64,000 nt of DNA from WHSM01 sp036375165 (GTDB lineage: Bacteria; Actinomycetota; Actinomycetes; Mycobacteriales; Micromonosporaceae): positions 21,885 to 85,884 of the forward strand of contig DASUSI010000116.1 of NCBI GenBank assembly GCA_036375165.1, read 5' to 3'. Positions 1 through 9,260 of this stretch are shown piece after piece. The translations under genes and the position numbers were made by a program. Position 1 is the stretch's first letter, and every line of letters begins with the position of its first letter. The notes under the pieces are model-generated. The model was given only the letters and a program-made list of their open reading frames with translations. It was not told where the DNA came from and ran no database searches.

Positions 1-648
1 GGTCGACGACGGCTTCCACACCACCACATTGCCGAGCAGGGCCGGTGCGGTGGGCAGGTTGCCGGCGATCGCAGTGAAGTTGAACGGCGTGATCGCCAGC
101 ACGAACCCCTCCAGCGGCCGGTGGTCGAACTGGTTCCACACGCCCGGAGAACTTTCCGGCTGTTCACCGAGAAGCCGGTTCGCGAAGTGCACATTGAACC
201 GTAGGAAGTCGATCAGCTCGCAGGCCGCGTCGATCTCGGCCTGGAACACGGTCTTGGACTGACCGAGCACGGTGGCGGCGTTCAGGGTGTCCCGCCATGG
301 CCCGGCGATCAGCTCGGCGGCCCGCAGGAAGATCGCCGCCCGGTCGGCGAACGGAAGGTCGCGCCACTGGGGAGCCGCCCGCTTGGCGGCGGCAACGGCG
401 TCGGCCACATCGGCGCGGGTCGCCTGCCGGGCGACCCCCAGGACGTGGCGATGGTTGTGCGGCTGGACCACCCGGATGTCGTCACCGCCGGCCATCCGCT
501 GGGCACCGTCGATGGTCATCGTCAGGTGCATCTGCTCTGCGGCCAGCTCGCCGAGACGGCGTTGCAGACTCGCCCGTTCCGGACTTCCGGGCGCGTAACC
601 GCGCTGCGGCTCGTTCCTCGGTTCGGGCACGACGATGGCGGCGCTCAT
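1..648 (-). CDS. pruA: L-glutamate gamma-semialdehyde (1-pyrroline-5-carboxylate) dehydrogenase, N-terminal part
   Basis: This family oxidises L-glutamate gamma-semialdehyde to glutamate with NAD+, the second step of proline degradation. The gene runs off the left edge, so only about the first 216 residues are visible and the catalytic Cys/Glu region is missing. The ATG at 648 begins MSAAIVVPEPRNEP. The aldehyde dehydrogenase fold is recognisable from VVQPHNHRHVLG, then AAIFLRAAELI, GQSKTVFQAE and EGFVLAITPFNFTAI. The AITPFNF stretch before the Rossmann segment VVVWKPSS is typical of PruA. It is divergent from the membrane protein gene that starts at 774. Confidence 0.88.
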   Translation of the reverse strand, partial: MSAAIVVPEPRNEPQRGYAPGSPERASLQRRLGELAAEQMHLTMTIDGAQRMAGGDDIRVVQPHNHRHVLGVARQATRADVADAVAAAKRAAPQWRDLPFADRAAIFLRAAELIAGPWRDTLNAATVLGQSKTVFQAEIDAACELIDFLRFNVHFANRLLGEQPESSPGVWNQFDHRPLEGFVLAITPFNFTAIAGNLPTAPALLGNVVVWKPSST

Positions 649-773
649 GGTGCGGTTCCACCTTCCCCAGACTCGGCATCCTTGACGAGTTCTTCTCGGG
701 TTCAGTCTCGCACGGCACGGGCCCGGGGCACAGGCACCGAGGCCGGCCGCCGCGCCGCGTACCCTGGTCTGCC

Positions 774-1760
774 GTGGCCAAGAATTCCCAGCCCAGACCG
801 GTCGTGACAAGATCCGAACAGCCGGGCGCGACACTGGTGTGGGCACTGCTCGCCGGGGCGATGGTGTGGTTCGCAGGCCGGCTCTGGGCGCTTCGCGGGA
901 TCGCCGCGTACGACCTCGACGCACAGGGTGCCGCCGGTTTGGTGATCTTCGCTCTGCCCGGACTGGTCTCGGCGGCCCTCGTGCTCGGGGCCGGCGCCGG
1001 GCTCGGCCTGGTGTCGTGGCGGGGAATGGCCGGGCGTCCCGGGAAGACACGCACCGGGTACGGCGCGGCCGGCGGTCTGGCCGCCGCCGCGGTCACCGGT
1101 GGCGCCCTGTTCGCCTCCGGCGGCCCTCACCCGATGGCTGCCGCCGCGGTGTCCGTGGCGGTCGCCGCGCTGCTCGGCGGGCTACTCGCGGGATTGCGGA
1201 CCCGGGTGCTGGCAGCGGGCCTGGCCGGTGCCCTCGGGGTCGCCGCGGTGCAACTGCTGGCAGCGCTGTTCGCCTCGCCGCTGCGTCGGCTGCTGGACGG
1301 GTCCGGTACCGGACCGGAGGTGGCCGACGCGGAGCTACAGCTTGCCATGATCATCGGTTTGGTGTCCGGAATCGCGGCCGGGCTGGCCGGGCACGCCGTA
1401 CTCCGCCGGATGCGCCCCGTCGGCCTGTCCGGTTATCTGGCAGCCGGCGGCATGGCCGGCGGGCTACTCCTGGCCGCCGAGGTGATCACCCGGCTGGCCG
1501 TACCGCCGCTCCTGGACCTGGCCGGGGGTCGGACCGGTGACGACCCGCTGGTGCTGCAACTGACCGGTCAGGCCCGACTGAACGCCGGGCTGCTGGTGTT
1601 CTTCGCCGGAGCCATCACCAGCCTGGTGGCGCTGGGTCGCGGGATGCCGAGGCGTCCCGCGCCGCCACCGGGTGTCGCCCAATCCGCCGACAGCCCGATA
1701 CCCGCCCGGTCAGCGAACGACGCGCCAGCCACCGACGAGCCGGTCGCCGAGGGCAGCTAG
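774..1760 (+). CDS. Polytopic membrane protein of unknown function
   Basis: This 328-residue protein has about eight hydrophobic segments rich in Gly, Ala and Leu, such as LVWALLAGAMVWFAG, AAAAVSVAVAALLGGLLAG and LLVFFAGAITSLVALG. A basic, Pro/Ala-rich tail of about 40 residues follows. The GTG at 774 was chosen because it puts a short polar N-terminus before the first membrane span; the frame is open further upstream but runs through the pruA promoter region. No catalytic or transport motif is visible. The stop codon overlaps the stop of the convergent gene on the minus strand within one CTAG. Confidence 0.75.
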   Translation: MAKNSQPRPVVTRSEQPGATLVWALLAGAMVWFAGRLWALRGIAAYDLDAQGAAGLVIFALPGLVSAALVLGAGAGLGLVSWRGMAGRPGKTRTGYGAAGGLAAAAVTGGALFASGGPHPMAAAAVSVAVAALLGGLLAGLRTRVLAAGLAGALGVAAVQLLAALFASPLRRLLDGSGTGPEVADAELQLAMIIGLVSGIAAGLAGHAVLRRMRPVGLSGYLAAGGMAGGLLLAAEVITRLAVPPLLDLAGGRTGDDPLVLQLTGQARLNAGLLVFFAGAITSLVALGRGMPRRPAPPPGVAQSADSPIPARSANDAPATDEPVAEGS

Positions 1761-2272
1761 CCGTCCAGTCGGGTCAGCAGTTCGTCAAGCTCGGTCGGGT
1801 CGTACCACTCCAGTGCGTGGTCCTCGGCACTGTCCACGGTGAACTGGGCGTCCGGGTCACCCGCCGCCGCCTCGGTCGCCGCCGCCGCGGCGCTCGCCAC
1901 GTCCGGTTCCGCATCGGCCGAATCCACATGGATCGCCGCGACGTCAGCCACCGGTATCGCGGATCGCACGGTCGTGGCGCTGGAGCCCAGCTCGAAGTCA
2001 TGGACCCGGAACGCATGTTCCGGTACGTCGGCGGAGATCACCACGCGGCGACGGGGCGCGGCCGGATCCGTCCGCAACAGATGCAGCGCCCCCTGTGCGG
2101 CCCGGGTGAACGCGACGTACTCCAGTTCCTCCTCGTCACCCTCGGCGTACCACTCGCGCAACGCCGGAGTCACGGTGTGCACCTCGACCGGCGGCGGGCC
2201 CCACTCACCGCGATCCCGCAGCTCGCGGAGCTGCGGCAGAGTGGCGGACAGATAAACGCGGGTTACGGACAC
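1757..2272 (-). CDS. DUF6912-like conserved actinobacterial protein
   Basis: This is a 171-residue soluble, acidic protein. The N-terminus VTRVYLSATLPQLREL, followed by HTVTPALREWY and LEYVAFTRAAQGALHLL, resembles small uncharacterised actinobacterial proteins annotated as DUF6912. The family assignment is from memory of that pattern. The C-terminal 60 residues are Ala/Asp/Glu-rich and end in an acidic tail. The GTG at 2272 is preferred over an upstream in-frame start at 2320, because the conserved region begins right at MSVTRVYL. There is no known function. It converges on the membrane protein gene with a 4-base overlap. Confidence 0.65.
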   Translation of the reverse strand: MSVTRVYLSATLPQLRELRDRGEWGPPPVEVHTVTPALREWYAEGDEEELEYVAFTRAAQGALHLLRTDPAAPRRRVVISADVPEHAFRVHDFELGSSATTVRSAIPVADVAAIHVDSADAEPDVASAAAAATEAAAGDPDAQFTVDSAEDHALEWYDPTELDELLTRLDG

Positions 2273-2386
2273 GTGACGATCTCCTCGGCGTTTCCCCGTA
2301 GTAAACCGCACCACCGCCACGACCCGACGACGGCTGCCACAACCTGCCCGGTGGACCTGGTTCGCCGCGGACCCGCGAGCGACTCG

Positions 2387-3778
2387 TCAACCGGATGTCT
2401 CGACGAGTTCGGCGAGCGACTCGGCGATCAGGTCGGCCATCACGTCCAGGTCCGACACCACGGTTCGGTCCGCGTTGAGCCCGTAGTAGACCCCCCCGTG
2501 GTACGACGTGACGCCGATCGCGAGGGCCTGCCCCTGTCGCAGTGGCACCACCGGATACGTCTCGGCAAGCTGGGCACCGGCCAGATGCAGCGGCTCCTGC
2601 GGCCCCGGCACGTTGCTCACAACCAGGTTGTGGAGCCGCCGGGAGAACCTGCTCACCGCCTTGACACCAAGCGCGTGCAACGTCGGCGGCGCGAACCCGG
2701 AAAGCGCGATCATGCGGTCCGCCCGGACGAAGTGGCCGGACTGCCGACGGGAGTGCAGCGCGTACCCGATCTGATGCAGCCGCACCATCGGGTTCGGCTC
2801 GCCGACCGGGAGGTCGACCAGTACGGCGGAGACCCGGGTGGCGCCCGTCCCGATCGCCTGGTCGTCCAGCCCTGCCCGGACACTGACCGGCACCATGGCC
2901 CGCAGCACCCGATCCCTGGCCAGCATGACGCCATGCACCATCAGCCAGCCGCGCAGGCCACCGGTCACGGCGGCGAGCACCACGTCGGTCACCGAGACGT
3001 CGCGGGCGCGGCGAACCGCCCGGTAATCCGACAGCTCGGTGTCGAGAGTGGTGAACCGCCGCTGGTCGCTGATCGGCACGTTCAGCGGGCTGGGCGGTGC
3101 CGGTCGTGCCGCGGTTCGCACCGCGGCCAGCACGTCACCCGCCGCTCCGGCCACCGCGCTCAATGCCCGACCGGCTCCACTCAGCCCTCCGTACGCCGTG
3201 CTGAGCAACCATTGTGGACGGTGGAGCAGGTCACCGATCGCACTGGAGGCAAGGGCGAGCGGAGTCGGCTCCGCCGCCGGCCGCCACGCCAGGGCTGGCG
3301 TGGGGTCGACCGGCCCGGGGTTGTGGAGCACCTGCATCAGGTCCACCGCCGCACCGTCGACAAGCACTTCGTGCGTCTTGGAGATGATGCCGACGCGCCC
3401 GTCGGCCAGCCCTTCGACCAGATACATCTCCCACAACGGCCGGTCCTGGTCCAAGCGACGGGCGCAGACCCGCGCCACCAGTTCTTCGAGCTGCTCCATC
3501 GTGCCGGGGGCCGGCAGATGGGAGCGGCGGACGTGGCGGGTGACATCGAAACCGGTGTCGTCCACCCACACCGGGCCTCCCAAGCCGCCCGGAATCCGCT
3601 TCACCTTCTGCCGGTAGCGCGGCACCTGCGGCAGGCTCCGTTCCACGAGTCGGCAGAGCTGCTCGTATCGCAGGCCACCCCGGGCGGGTGGCCGGAACAG
3701 AGCGAGGTTCGCGAGGTATCCCGGGGCCGTCTGGTCCATGTAGAGCAGGGAGGCGTCGAGTTGACTGAGCCGATCCAT
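2387..3778 (-). CDS. WS/DGAT family O-acyltransferase
   Basis: Members of this family transfer acyl-CoA chains to fatty alcohols or diacylglycerol, making wax esters or triacylglycerol storage lipid. The 463-residue length is typical. It begins MDRLSQLDASLLYMD, the usual start of the family. The acyltransferase motif HHxxxDG appears as THEVLVDG near residues 136-142: the second His and the Asp-Gly are kept, but the first His is Thr. The C-terminal half contains VSNVPGPQEPL and HGGVYYGLNADRTVV, both characteristic. An ATG at 3778 follows directly on an in-frame GTG at 3781, and a GGAGG lies upstream of both. Confidence 0.82.
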   Translation of the reverse strand: MDRLSQLDASLLYMDQTAPGYLANLALFRPPARGGLRYEQLCRLVERSLPQVPRYRQKVKRIPGGLGGPVWVDDTGFDVTRHVRRSHLPAPGTMEQLEELVARVCARRLDQDRPLWEMYLVEGLADGRVGIISKTHEVLVDGAAVDLMQVLHNPGPVDPTPALAWRPAAEPTPLALASSAIGDLLHRPQWLLSTAYGGLSGAGRALSAVAGAAGDVLAAVRTAARPAPPSPLNVPISDQRRFTTLDTELSDYRAVRRARDVSVTDVVLAAVTGGLRGWLMVHGVMLARDRVLRAMVPVSVRAGLDDQAIGTGATRVSAVLVDLPVGEPNPMVRLHQIGYALHSRRQSGHFVRADRMIALSGFAPPTLHALGVKAVSRFSRRLHNLVVSNVPGPQEPLHLAGAQLAETYPVVPLRQGQALAIGVTSYHGGVYYGLNADRTVVSDLDVMADLIAESLAELVETSG

Positions 3779-3942
3779 CACTCGCGACCTCCGGGTTTAC
3801 TGACACCCCGACCATCTCACGGCACCGAGCTGGCGACCAGGCAAGCCAGTGACAGCGAACGAACAGGGACGGGGGGTGTCGATGGCAAACTTAGGCAACT
3901 GGACGGATTCACGAGCAGCTGACAAGTGAGGCACCGATCCCG

Positions 3943-4182
3943 ATGGAAGCCCGCTTCCTGCAACTCCACGACGTCGCCGAGATCCTCAACGTCTCGGATT
4001 CACAGGTGTACCACATGGTACGCAGTGGCGAGCTCCCGGCGATCAAGATCGGCGGCCGGGGTCAGTGGCGGGTGGAACGGTCGAGGCTGGAGACGTACAT
4101 CGAGCAGAAGTACGCCGAGACGGCGCAGTGGATCAAAGAGAATCCGCTGTCCCTACGCGAGGACGGCACGGACGACGTCTGA
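3943..4182 (+). CDS. Excisionase/MerR-type helix-turn-helix DNA-binding protein
   Basis: This 79-residue protein consists almost entirely of a winged helix-turn-helix of the excisionase family: LHDVAEILNVSDSQVYHMV, then SGELPAIKIGGRGQWRV and an acidic tail. Such proteins bind DNA as architectural or regulatory factors. No integrase or phage gene is nearby, so a chromosomal regulator (BldC-like in size) is more likely than a true excisionase. It lies just upstream of the Rv3235-like gene, with a 151-base gap. The ATG at 3943 is the first start that includes the whole helix-turn-helix. Confidence 0.8.
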   Translation: MEARFLQLHDVAEILNVSDSQVYHMVRSGELPAIKIGGRGQWRVERSRLETYIEQKYAETAQWIKENPLSLREDGTDDV

Positions 4183-4333
4183 CCTCACCGTCCCGGCGTT
4201 ATCCACAGGCGCCGCGACGGCGCTTGCCGCACCCCTGTGAAAGCCGATAGAAACAACCGCAGTCAAACGGAGGTAAACGAAGGCTTCCGGGACAGCCTGC
4301 CGCTGCGCGGGCAACGAGAGAGGGGCAAGCCGA

Positions 4334-4978
4334 ATGACCGCCGCCACGAGCACCATCCCACCGCCGGTCCGGCTGCGCTCCGCGCCGACGTTCGAGCCGC
4401 CATACGACGACGAAATGGCACCCGGCCAAGCCCTTCATGCGTGCCCGGTGGGGCCGTTCGACGTCGAACTTCCACTGGACTGGGGCCGGCGGGATCACTG
4501 GTTCGCCGACTCTCCCAGCCCGCGGCGTACCGGCGGAGCCCGGCGGCACGGCACCGCCGGTTCCCGCCAGCCGGCCGAACGACAGGTTCCGGACCAGTTG
4601 AGGCTGACGATCCGCCGGTTCGTCGACATGTACGTGGAGGTACTCAACGTCCGGCGACCGCTGCGTCACCTCAGGCCGGTGATGACCGAGGACGCATTCG
4701 AAACCACCCGGCTGGCGCTCGCGCGCCGAGGGAAAGCCTGGTGGCCGACACCGGTGGGTCGTGCCCAGGCTCGGGCGGCGCACCAGGTCACGGTGACCCG
4801 GGTGTCCGGTCGCCCGACGGTGATCGCGGTACGCCGGCTGCGCTGCTGCCGACCGGTTCCCGGGGTCGCCGAGGTGGCGGCGGTCCTGCACCGGGGAGAC
4901 GAGGTACGTGCGATGGGTTTCCGTCTGGAACAGGACGAGTCAGCTTGGCTGTGCACCGCCCTTGAGTTCGTCGGATGA
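4334..4978 (+). CDS. Rv3235 family protein
   Basis: This is a 214-residue protein. The first half is Pro/Arg-rich and probably disordered; the second half is conserved. The recognisable part runs from LRLTIRRFVDMYVEVLNVRRPLRHL through ALARR to AHQVTVTRVSGR, and closes with AVRRL and GFRLEQDESAWLCTALEF. This matches the actinobacterial Rv3235 family, whose function is unknown and which usually sits near secA, as it does here (convergent, 29 bases apart). A ribosome binding site GAGAGGGG precedes the ATG at 4334. Confidence 0.8.
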   Translation: MTAATSTIPPPVRLRSAPTFEPPYDDEMAPGQALHACPVGPFDVELPLDWGRRDHWFADSPSPRRTGGARRHGTAGSRQPAERQVPDQLRLTIRRFVDMYVEVLNVRRPLRHLRPVMTEDAFETTRLALARRGKAWWPTPVGRAQARAAHQVTVTRVSGRPTVIAVRRLRCCRPVPGVAEVAAVLHRGDEVRAMGFRLEQDESAWLCTALEFVG

Positions 4979-5007
4979 CCCGAGTCGCACCGACACCCAC
5001 CCCGGGC

Positions 5008-7911
5008 TCAGTGGCCAGGTGCGCCGTGGCAGCGCTTGTACTTCTTGCCAGAGCCACACGGACACGGGGCGTTGCGGCTGGGCGCCGTGCCGACCTTCTG
5101 ACCGGACGAGGCCCGCCGGTCACCGGCGGCAATGGGGGACGAGGGACCCGCTCGCCGTACCGGTGGGGCATCGGCCGACTTACCCGTGCCGGATTTGCCC
5201 TGGGCCGCCTTGGCACCACGCCGGTCCCTACGGTCCCGGCGGTCGCCACCGATACCGAGCGCGGGCGCCTCCTCCTCGATCACGGCGGTGCCGCTACCGG
5301 CCTCGCCGTCGATCGCCGGCGCCGAGTACAGCAGCTGCTGTGGCAGTTGCCGGCCGAGACCCTTCACCAACAGCGCGGGGCGGGCCACCGCCTGGGGAGC
5401 TTCCTCCCCGGCCGGCTCCTCCACCCTCACCTGAAGGTTGAACAGGAACCCGACGGTCTCCTCCTTGATGCCCTCCAGCATGGTGGCGAACATGTCGAAG
5501 CCCTCACGCTGGTACTCCACCAGCGGGTCCCGCTGGGCGTAGGCACGCAGCCCGACACCCTCCTGGAGGTAGTCCATCTCGTACAGGTGCTCCCGCCACT
5601 TGCGGTCGATCACCTGCAACAGCACCTGCCGCTCCAGCTCCCGGAGCACCTCGTCGCCCAGCTCCTCTTCCCGACGCTGGTACGCGGCGTGCGCGTCCTC
5701 CTTGACCTGTTCCAGCAGGAACTCGGAGTCCAGCGCCTCGATGCCGCCGGCCTCGTCCTCGACATCCTCGACGGTGAGCGAGACCGGGTAGAGCTGCTTC
5801 AGCGCATCCCAAAGCTGCTCGAAGTCCCAGTCCTCGGCGTATCCCTCCGATGTGGCACCGGTGACGTACGCGGTGATCACGTCGTCGATCATGTGCGTGA
5901 TCTGGTCGTGCAGGTCCTCGCCGTCCAGCACCCGCTTGCGCTCGGCGTAGATCACCTGGCGCTGCTTGTTCAGCACCTCGTCGTACTTCAGGACGTTCTT
6001 GCGGATCTCGGCGTTCTGCTGCTCGATCTGGGTCTGGGCGCTCTTGATCTGCCGAGTGACCAGCTTGGACTCGATCGGCACATCGTCGGGGATATTGAGC
6101 CGGTCCATCACCGCCTGCACCGCGGCGGCGTTGAACCGGCGCATCAGGTCGTCCCCCAGTGACAGGTAGAACCGGGACTCACCGGGGTCGCCCTGCCGTC
6201 CGGACCGGCCCCGGAGCTGGTTGTCGATCCGCCGGGACTCGTGCCGCTCGGTGCCGAGCACGTACAGCCCACCCGCGCCGGTGACCTCCTCGGCCTCGTC
6301 CTCGCAGGCGACCTTGGCACGCTTCAGCGCACCCTCCCAGGCGTCGGCGTACGCCTCCGGTTGCTCCTCCTCGGTGATGCCCTGCACCCGCAGCTCGGCG
6401 GCTGCCAGGAACTCGGAGTTGCCACCCAGGTGGATGTCGGTGCCTCGGCCGGCCATGTTGGTGGCCACCGTGACCGCGCCCCGCCGGCCGGCCTGCGCAA
6501 TGATCTCCGCCTCCCGGGCGTGGTACTTCGCGTTCAGCACCTCCGCCCGGACACCGCGCCGCTTCAACATCCCGGCGAGGATCTCGCTCTTCTCGACGCT
6601 GGTGGTGCCGACCAGGATCGGCTGGCCCTGCTCGTGGCGTTCAACGATGTCCTCAACCACCGCCTCGAACTTGGCCTTCTCGGTCTTGTACACCACGTCG
6701 GGGTGGTCCGCCCGGATCATCGGCATGTTGGTCGGGATGGTGACCACGCCGACCTGGTAAACCTTGTTGAACTCCGCCGCCTCGGTCTGCGCGGTACCGG
6801 TCATCCCGGACAACTTCTGGTACATCCGGAAGTAGTTCTGCAGGGTGACCGTGGCTAGGGTCTGGTTCTCCTGCTTGATCGCGACGGATTCCTTCGCCTC
6901 GATCGCCTGGTGCATGCCCTCGCTGTACCGCCGCCCGTGCAGGATCCGGCCGGTGAACTCGTCCACGATCAGGACCTCGCCGTCGTTGACGATGTAGTCC
7001 TTGTCCCGACGGTAGAGTTCCTTTGCCTTGATCGCGTTGTTCAGGTAACCGACCAGCGGGGTGTTCACCGACTCGTACAGGTTGTCGATGCCCAGCCGAT
7101 CCTCCACCCGGGCGACGCCCTGTTCGGTCACCGCCACGGTCCGCTTCGCCTCGTCAACCTCGTAGTCGCTGCCCCGCTCCAGGCGGCCAACCACCCGGGC
7201 GAACTCCTGGTACCAGCGGGCGGAGTGCTCCGCCGGGCCAGAGATGATCAGGGGAGTACGGGCCTCGTCCACCAGGATCGAGTCCACCTCGTCCACGATC
7301 GCGAAGTGATGACCGCGCTGCACCACGTCGGCGGCCGAGACCGCCATGTTGTCGCGCAGGTAGTCGAACCCGAACTCGTTGTTGGTGCCGTACGTGATGT
7401 CGCACCGGTAGGCCCGCCGGTGCAACTCGGACGACTGGTTGGGGAGAATCACGCCGACCGTCAGGCCGAGGAACCGGTGGATCTGCCCCATCCACTCGGC
7501 GTCGCGTTGCGCGAGGTAGTCGTTCACCGTGACCACGTGGACGCCGTCACCGGTGAGCGCGTTCAGGTACGCCGGGAGCACACAGGTCAGGGTCTTGCCC
7601 TCACCGGTCTTCATCTCGGCGATGTTGCCGAAGTGCAACGCCGCGCCGCCCATCAGCTGGACGTCGAAGGGGCGCTGGCCCAACACCCGGCGTGCCGCCT
7701 CACGCGCCGTGGCGAACGCCTCCGGCAACAGGTCGTCCAAAGTCTCGCCGTCGGCGTATCGCTCCTTGTACTGCTCGGTGAGCGCACGCAACTCGGCGTC
7801 GGTGAGTTCTGTGTAGTTGTCCTCGATCGCGTTGCACGCGTCAGCAATCGCCTTCAGCTTCCGCAGCAACCGGCCCTCGCCGGCGCGCAGGAGTTTCTCG
7901 AATATGGCCAC
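5008..7911 (-). CDS. secA: Preprotein translocase ATPase SecA
   Basis: SecA is the motor that drives unfolded preproteins through SecYEG using ATP hydrolysis. The 967-residue protein starts with GTG at 7911. It shows the Walker A loop KTGEGKT (101-107), the DEAD-like box VDEVDSILVDEART, MTGTAQTEAAEF, and the helicase motif NMAGRGTDIHLGG followed by LRGRSGRQGDPG. The C-terminus has an Ala/Arg/Asp-rich linker of about 80 residues and the SEC-C zinc motif CPCGSGKKYKRCHG, which binds SecB or ribosomes in other bacteria. Synteny with hpf and comF indicates the housekeeping SecA1. Confidence 0.98.
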   Translation of the reverse strand: MAIFEKLLRAGEGRLLRKLKAIADACNAIEDNYTELTDAELRALTEQYKERYADGETLDDLLPEAFATAREAARRVLGQRPFDVQLMGGAALHFGNIAEMKTGEGKTLTCVLPAYLNALTGDGVHVVTVNDYLAQRDAEWMGQIHRFLGLTVGVILPNQSSELHRRAYRCDITYGTNNEFGFDYLRDNMAVSAADVVQRGHHFAIVDEVDSILVDEARTPLIISGPAEHSARWYQEFARVVGRLERGSDYEVDEAKRTVAVTEQGVARVEDRLGIDNLYESVNTPLVGYLNNAIKAKELYRRDKDYIVNDGEVLIVDEFTGRILHGRRYSEGMHQAIEAKESVAIKQENQTLATVTLQNYFRMYQKLSGMTGTAQTEAAEFNKVYQVGVVTIPTNMPMIRADHPDVVYKTEKAKFEAVVEDIVERHEQGQPILVGTTSVEKSEILAGMLKRRGVRAEVLNAKYHAREAEIIAQAGRRGAVTVATNMAGRGTDIHLGGNSEFLAAAELRVQGITEEEQPEAYADAWEGALKRAKVACEDEAEEVTGAGGLYVLGTERHESRRIDNQLRGRSGRQGDPGESRFYLSLGDDLMRRFNAAAVQAVMDRLNIPDDVPIESKLVTRQIKSAQTQIEQQNAEIRKNVLKYDEVLNKQRQVIYAERKRVLDGEDLHDQITHMIDDVITAYVTGATSEGYAEDWDFEQLWDALKQLYPVSLTVEDVEDEAGGIEALDSEFLLEQVKEDAHAAYQRREEELGDEVLRELERQVLLQVIDRKWREHLYEMDYLQEGVGLRAYAQRDPLVEYQREGFDMFATMLEGIKEETVGFLFNLQVRVEEPAGEEAPQAVARPALLVKGLGRQLPQQLLYSAPAIDGEAGSGTAVIEEEAPALGIGGDRRDRRDRRGAKAAQGKSGTGKSADAPPVRRAGPSSPIAAGDRRASSGQKVGTAPSRNAPCPCGSGKKYKRCHGAPGH

Positions 7912-8107
7912 GGATCAGGGCTCCCCACTGCGACGTCTTCGCCCGCCATCGTATGCCGCCAACCCGGCGAATTGTGAGGTTGGGATACCTGCGAACGATC
8001 CCGCAATGGTACGGGTGCCGGCCGACCGCTACCACCGCCGGCCGGTACCAGTACCGGACCAGGGAATTCGCTTGGACGACCGGTCTCGGTGCCGGCAGGC
8101 TGATCGG

Positions 8108-9247
8108 ATGGAGCCCGTGGAGCTGCTGGACGACGACCTGACGCTGCGACCGTGGCGGGTCTCGGACGCGGACGACGTGCACCGCGCCTGTCAAGACCCG
8201 GACATCCAGCGCTGGACCACCATACCCAGCCCGTATCGACCAGAACACGCCCGGGAATGGGTGTCGGTGGTCAGTCCGCAGCGTTGGGCGGACGGCACGG
8301 CGGCCAACTTCGGGGTCTTCGACACCACCAGCGGCGCGTTGCTGGGCTCGAACGGCCTGGTGGTGATCGACGCCCGGCTCGGCTCGGCCGAGATCGGGTA
8401 CTGGACCGCCCCGTGGGCGCGTGGCCGCGGCGTCACAGTACGGGGGATCCGCGCCATCGCCCGGTGGGCGTTCCAGGAACTGGGCCTACGCCGCCTGACC
8501 TGGCAGGCGGTGCTGGGCAACCACCCGTCACGGCTGACGGCGCTGCGTGCCGGGTTCCGTATCGAGGGCCGGTTGCGGCCGGCGAACCCGCCACCCGGCG
8601 GTCCGGACGCCGCCTGGATCGGATCACTGCTGCCAGCCGACCTGCACGGCCCACCACGCGAGCTGGATCCGCTGCTGGTGCGCCGCGCCAAGATCTTCGG
8701 AGCCGAACAGCCGACCCTGCGGGTGCGGGTCCCTGGAGGATCGGTCACCCTGGGTTGCGCCACCCTGCGCGACATCGATCCAATGGTCGCGACCTGTCGG
8801 GACCCCGAGGCGGTCGCCTGGACGATGGTGCCCCATCCGTACCGGCGTTCGGACGCGGAGTCCTTCTTCCGGTACCGGGTTGAGCGGTGGGCCGCCGGTG
8901 AGGCCGCGATCTACGGCATCTACGACTCGGGCCACTACTGCGGCTCGCTCGACCTCAGGTTGTCTCCCACCGACCCCGCAGTCGCGGACATCGGTTACCT
9001 GGTCTCACCCTGGGCGCGGGGTCGCGGTTTCGCCACGGCGACGGTACGGGCGCTGTGCGAGTGGGGATTCCAGCACCTGGAGTTGACCCGCATCGAGTGG
9101 CGGGCCCACGTCGGCAATCAGGCATCCCGAAGAGTGGCCGAGAAGGCCGGCTTCCAGATCGAGGGCGTGGAACGTGCCGGCCTGACACACCGGGGAGAGC
9201 GCCGGGACTGCTGGGTCGGCGCTCTGCTCCGCTCCGATGTGGTCTGA
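8108..9247 (+). CDS. Tandem GNAT N-acetyltransferase
   Basis: Two GNAT acetyltransferase domains are fused in 379 residues. The first spans roughly residues 1-180, with LTLRPWRVSDADDVH, IGYWTAPWARGRGVT and FRIEGRLRP. The second spans roughly residues 200-375, with VTLGCATLRDIDPMV, IGYLVSPWARGRGFA and FQIEGVERAG. Both keep the acetyl-CoA loop in the form WARGRG, so both may be active. The pattern is that of RimJ/RimL-type proteins that acetylate N-terminal amines or small molecules; the substrate is unknown. The ATG at 8108 fits the first domain; the frame is open upstream, but that part overlaps the secA promoter. It converges on the next gene with a 13-base gap. Confidence 0.85.
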   Translation: MEPVELLDDDLTLRPWRVSDADDVHRACQDPDIQRWTTIPSPYRPEHAREWVSVVSPQRWADGTAANFGVFDTTSGALLGSNGLVVIDARLGSAEIGYWTAPWARGRGVTVRGIRAIARWAFQELGLRRLTWQAVLGNHPSRLTALRAGFRIEGRLRPANPPPGGPDAAWIGSLLPADLHGPPRELDPLLVRRAKIFGAEQPTLRVRVPGGSVTLGCATLRDIDPMVATCRDPEAVAWTMVPHPYRRSDAESFFRYRVERWAAGEAAIYGIYDSGHYCGSLDLRLSPTDPAVADIGYLVSPWARGRGFATATVRALCEWGFQHLELTRIEWRAHVGNQASRRVAEKAGFQIEGVERAGLTHRGERRDCWVGALLRSDVV

Positions 9248-9260
9248 CGGGCGTACCAGC

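Noticed and set aside
1817..3922. A 701-residue plus-strand frame
   Set aside because: Antisense shadow of the DUF6912-like and WS/DGAT genes, rich in Arg/His/Gly with no recognisable domain.
3943..4182. Phage or ICE excisionase
   Set aside because: No integrase, attachment site or phage gene is nearby, and the gene sits in a conserved chromosomal context.
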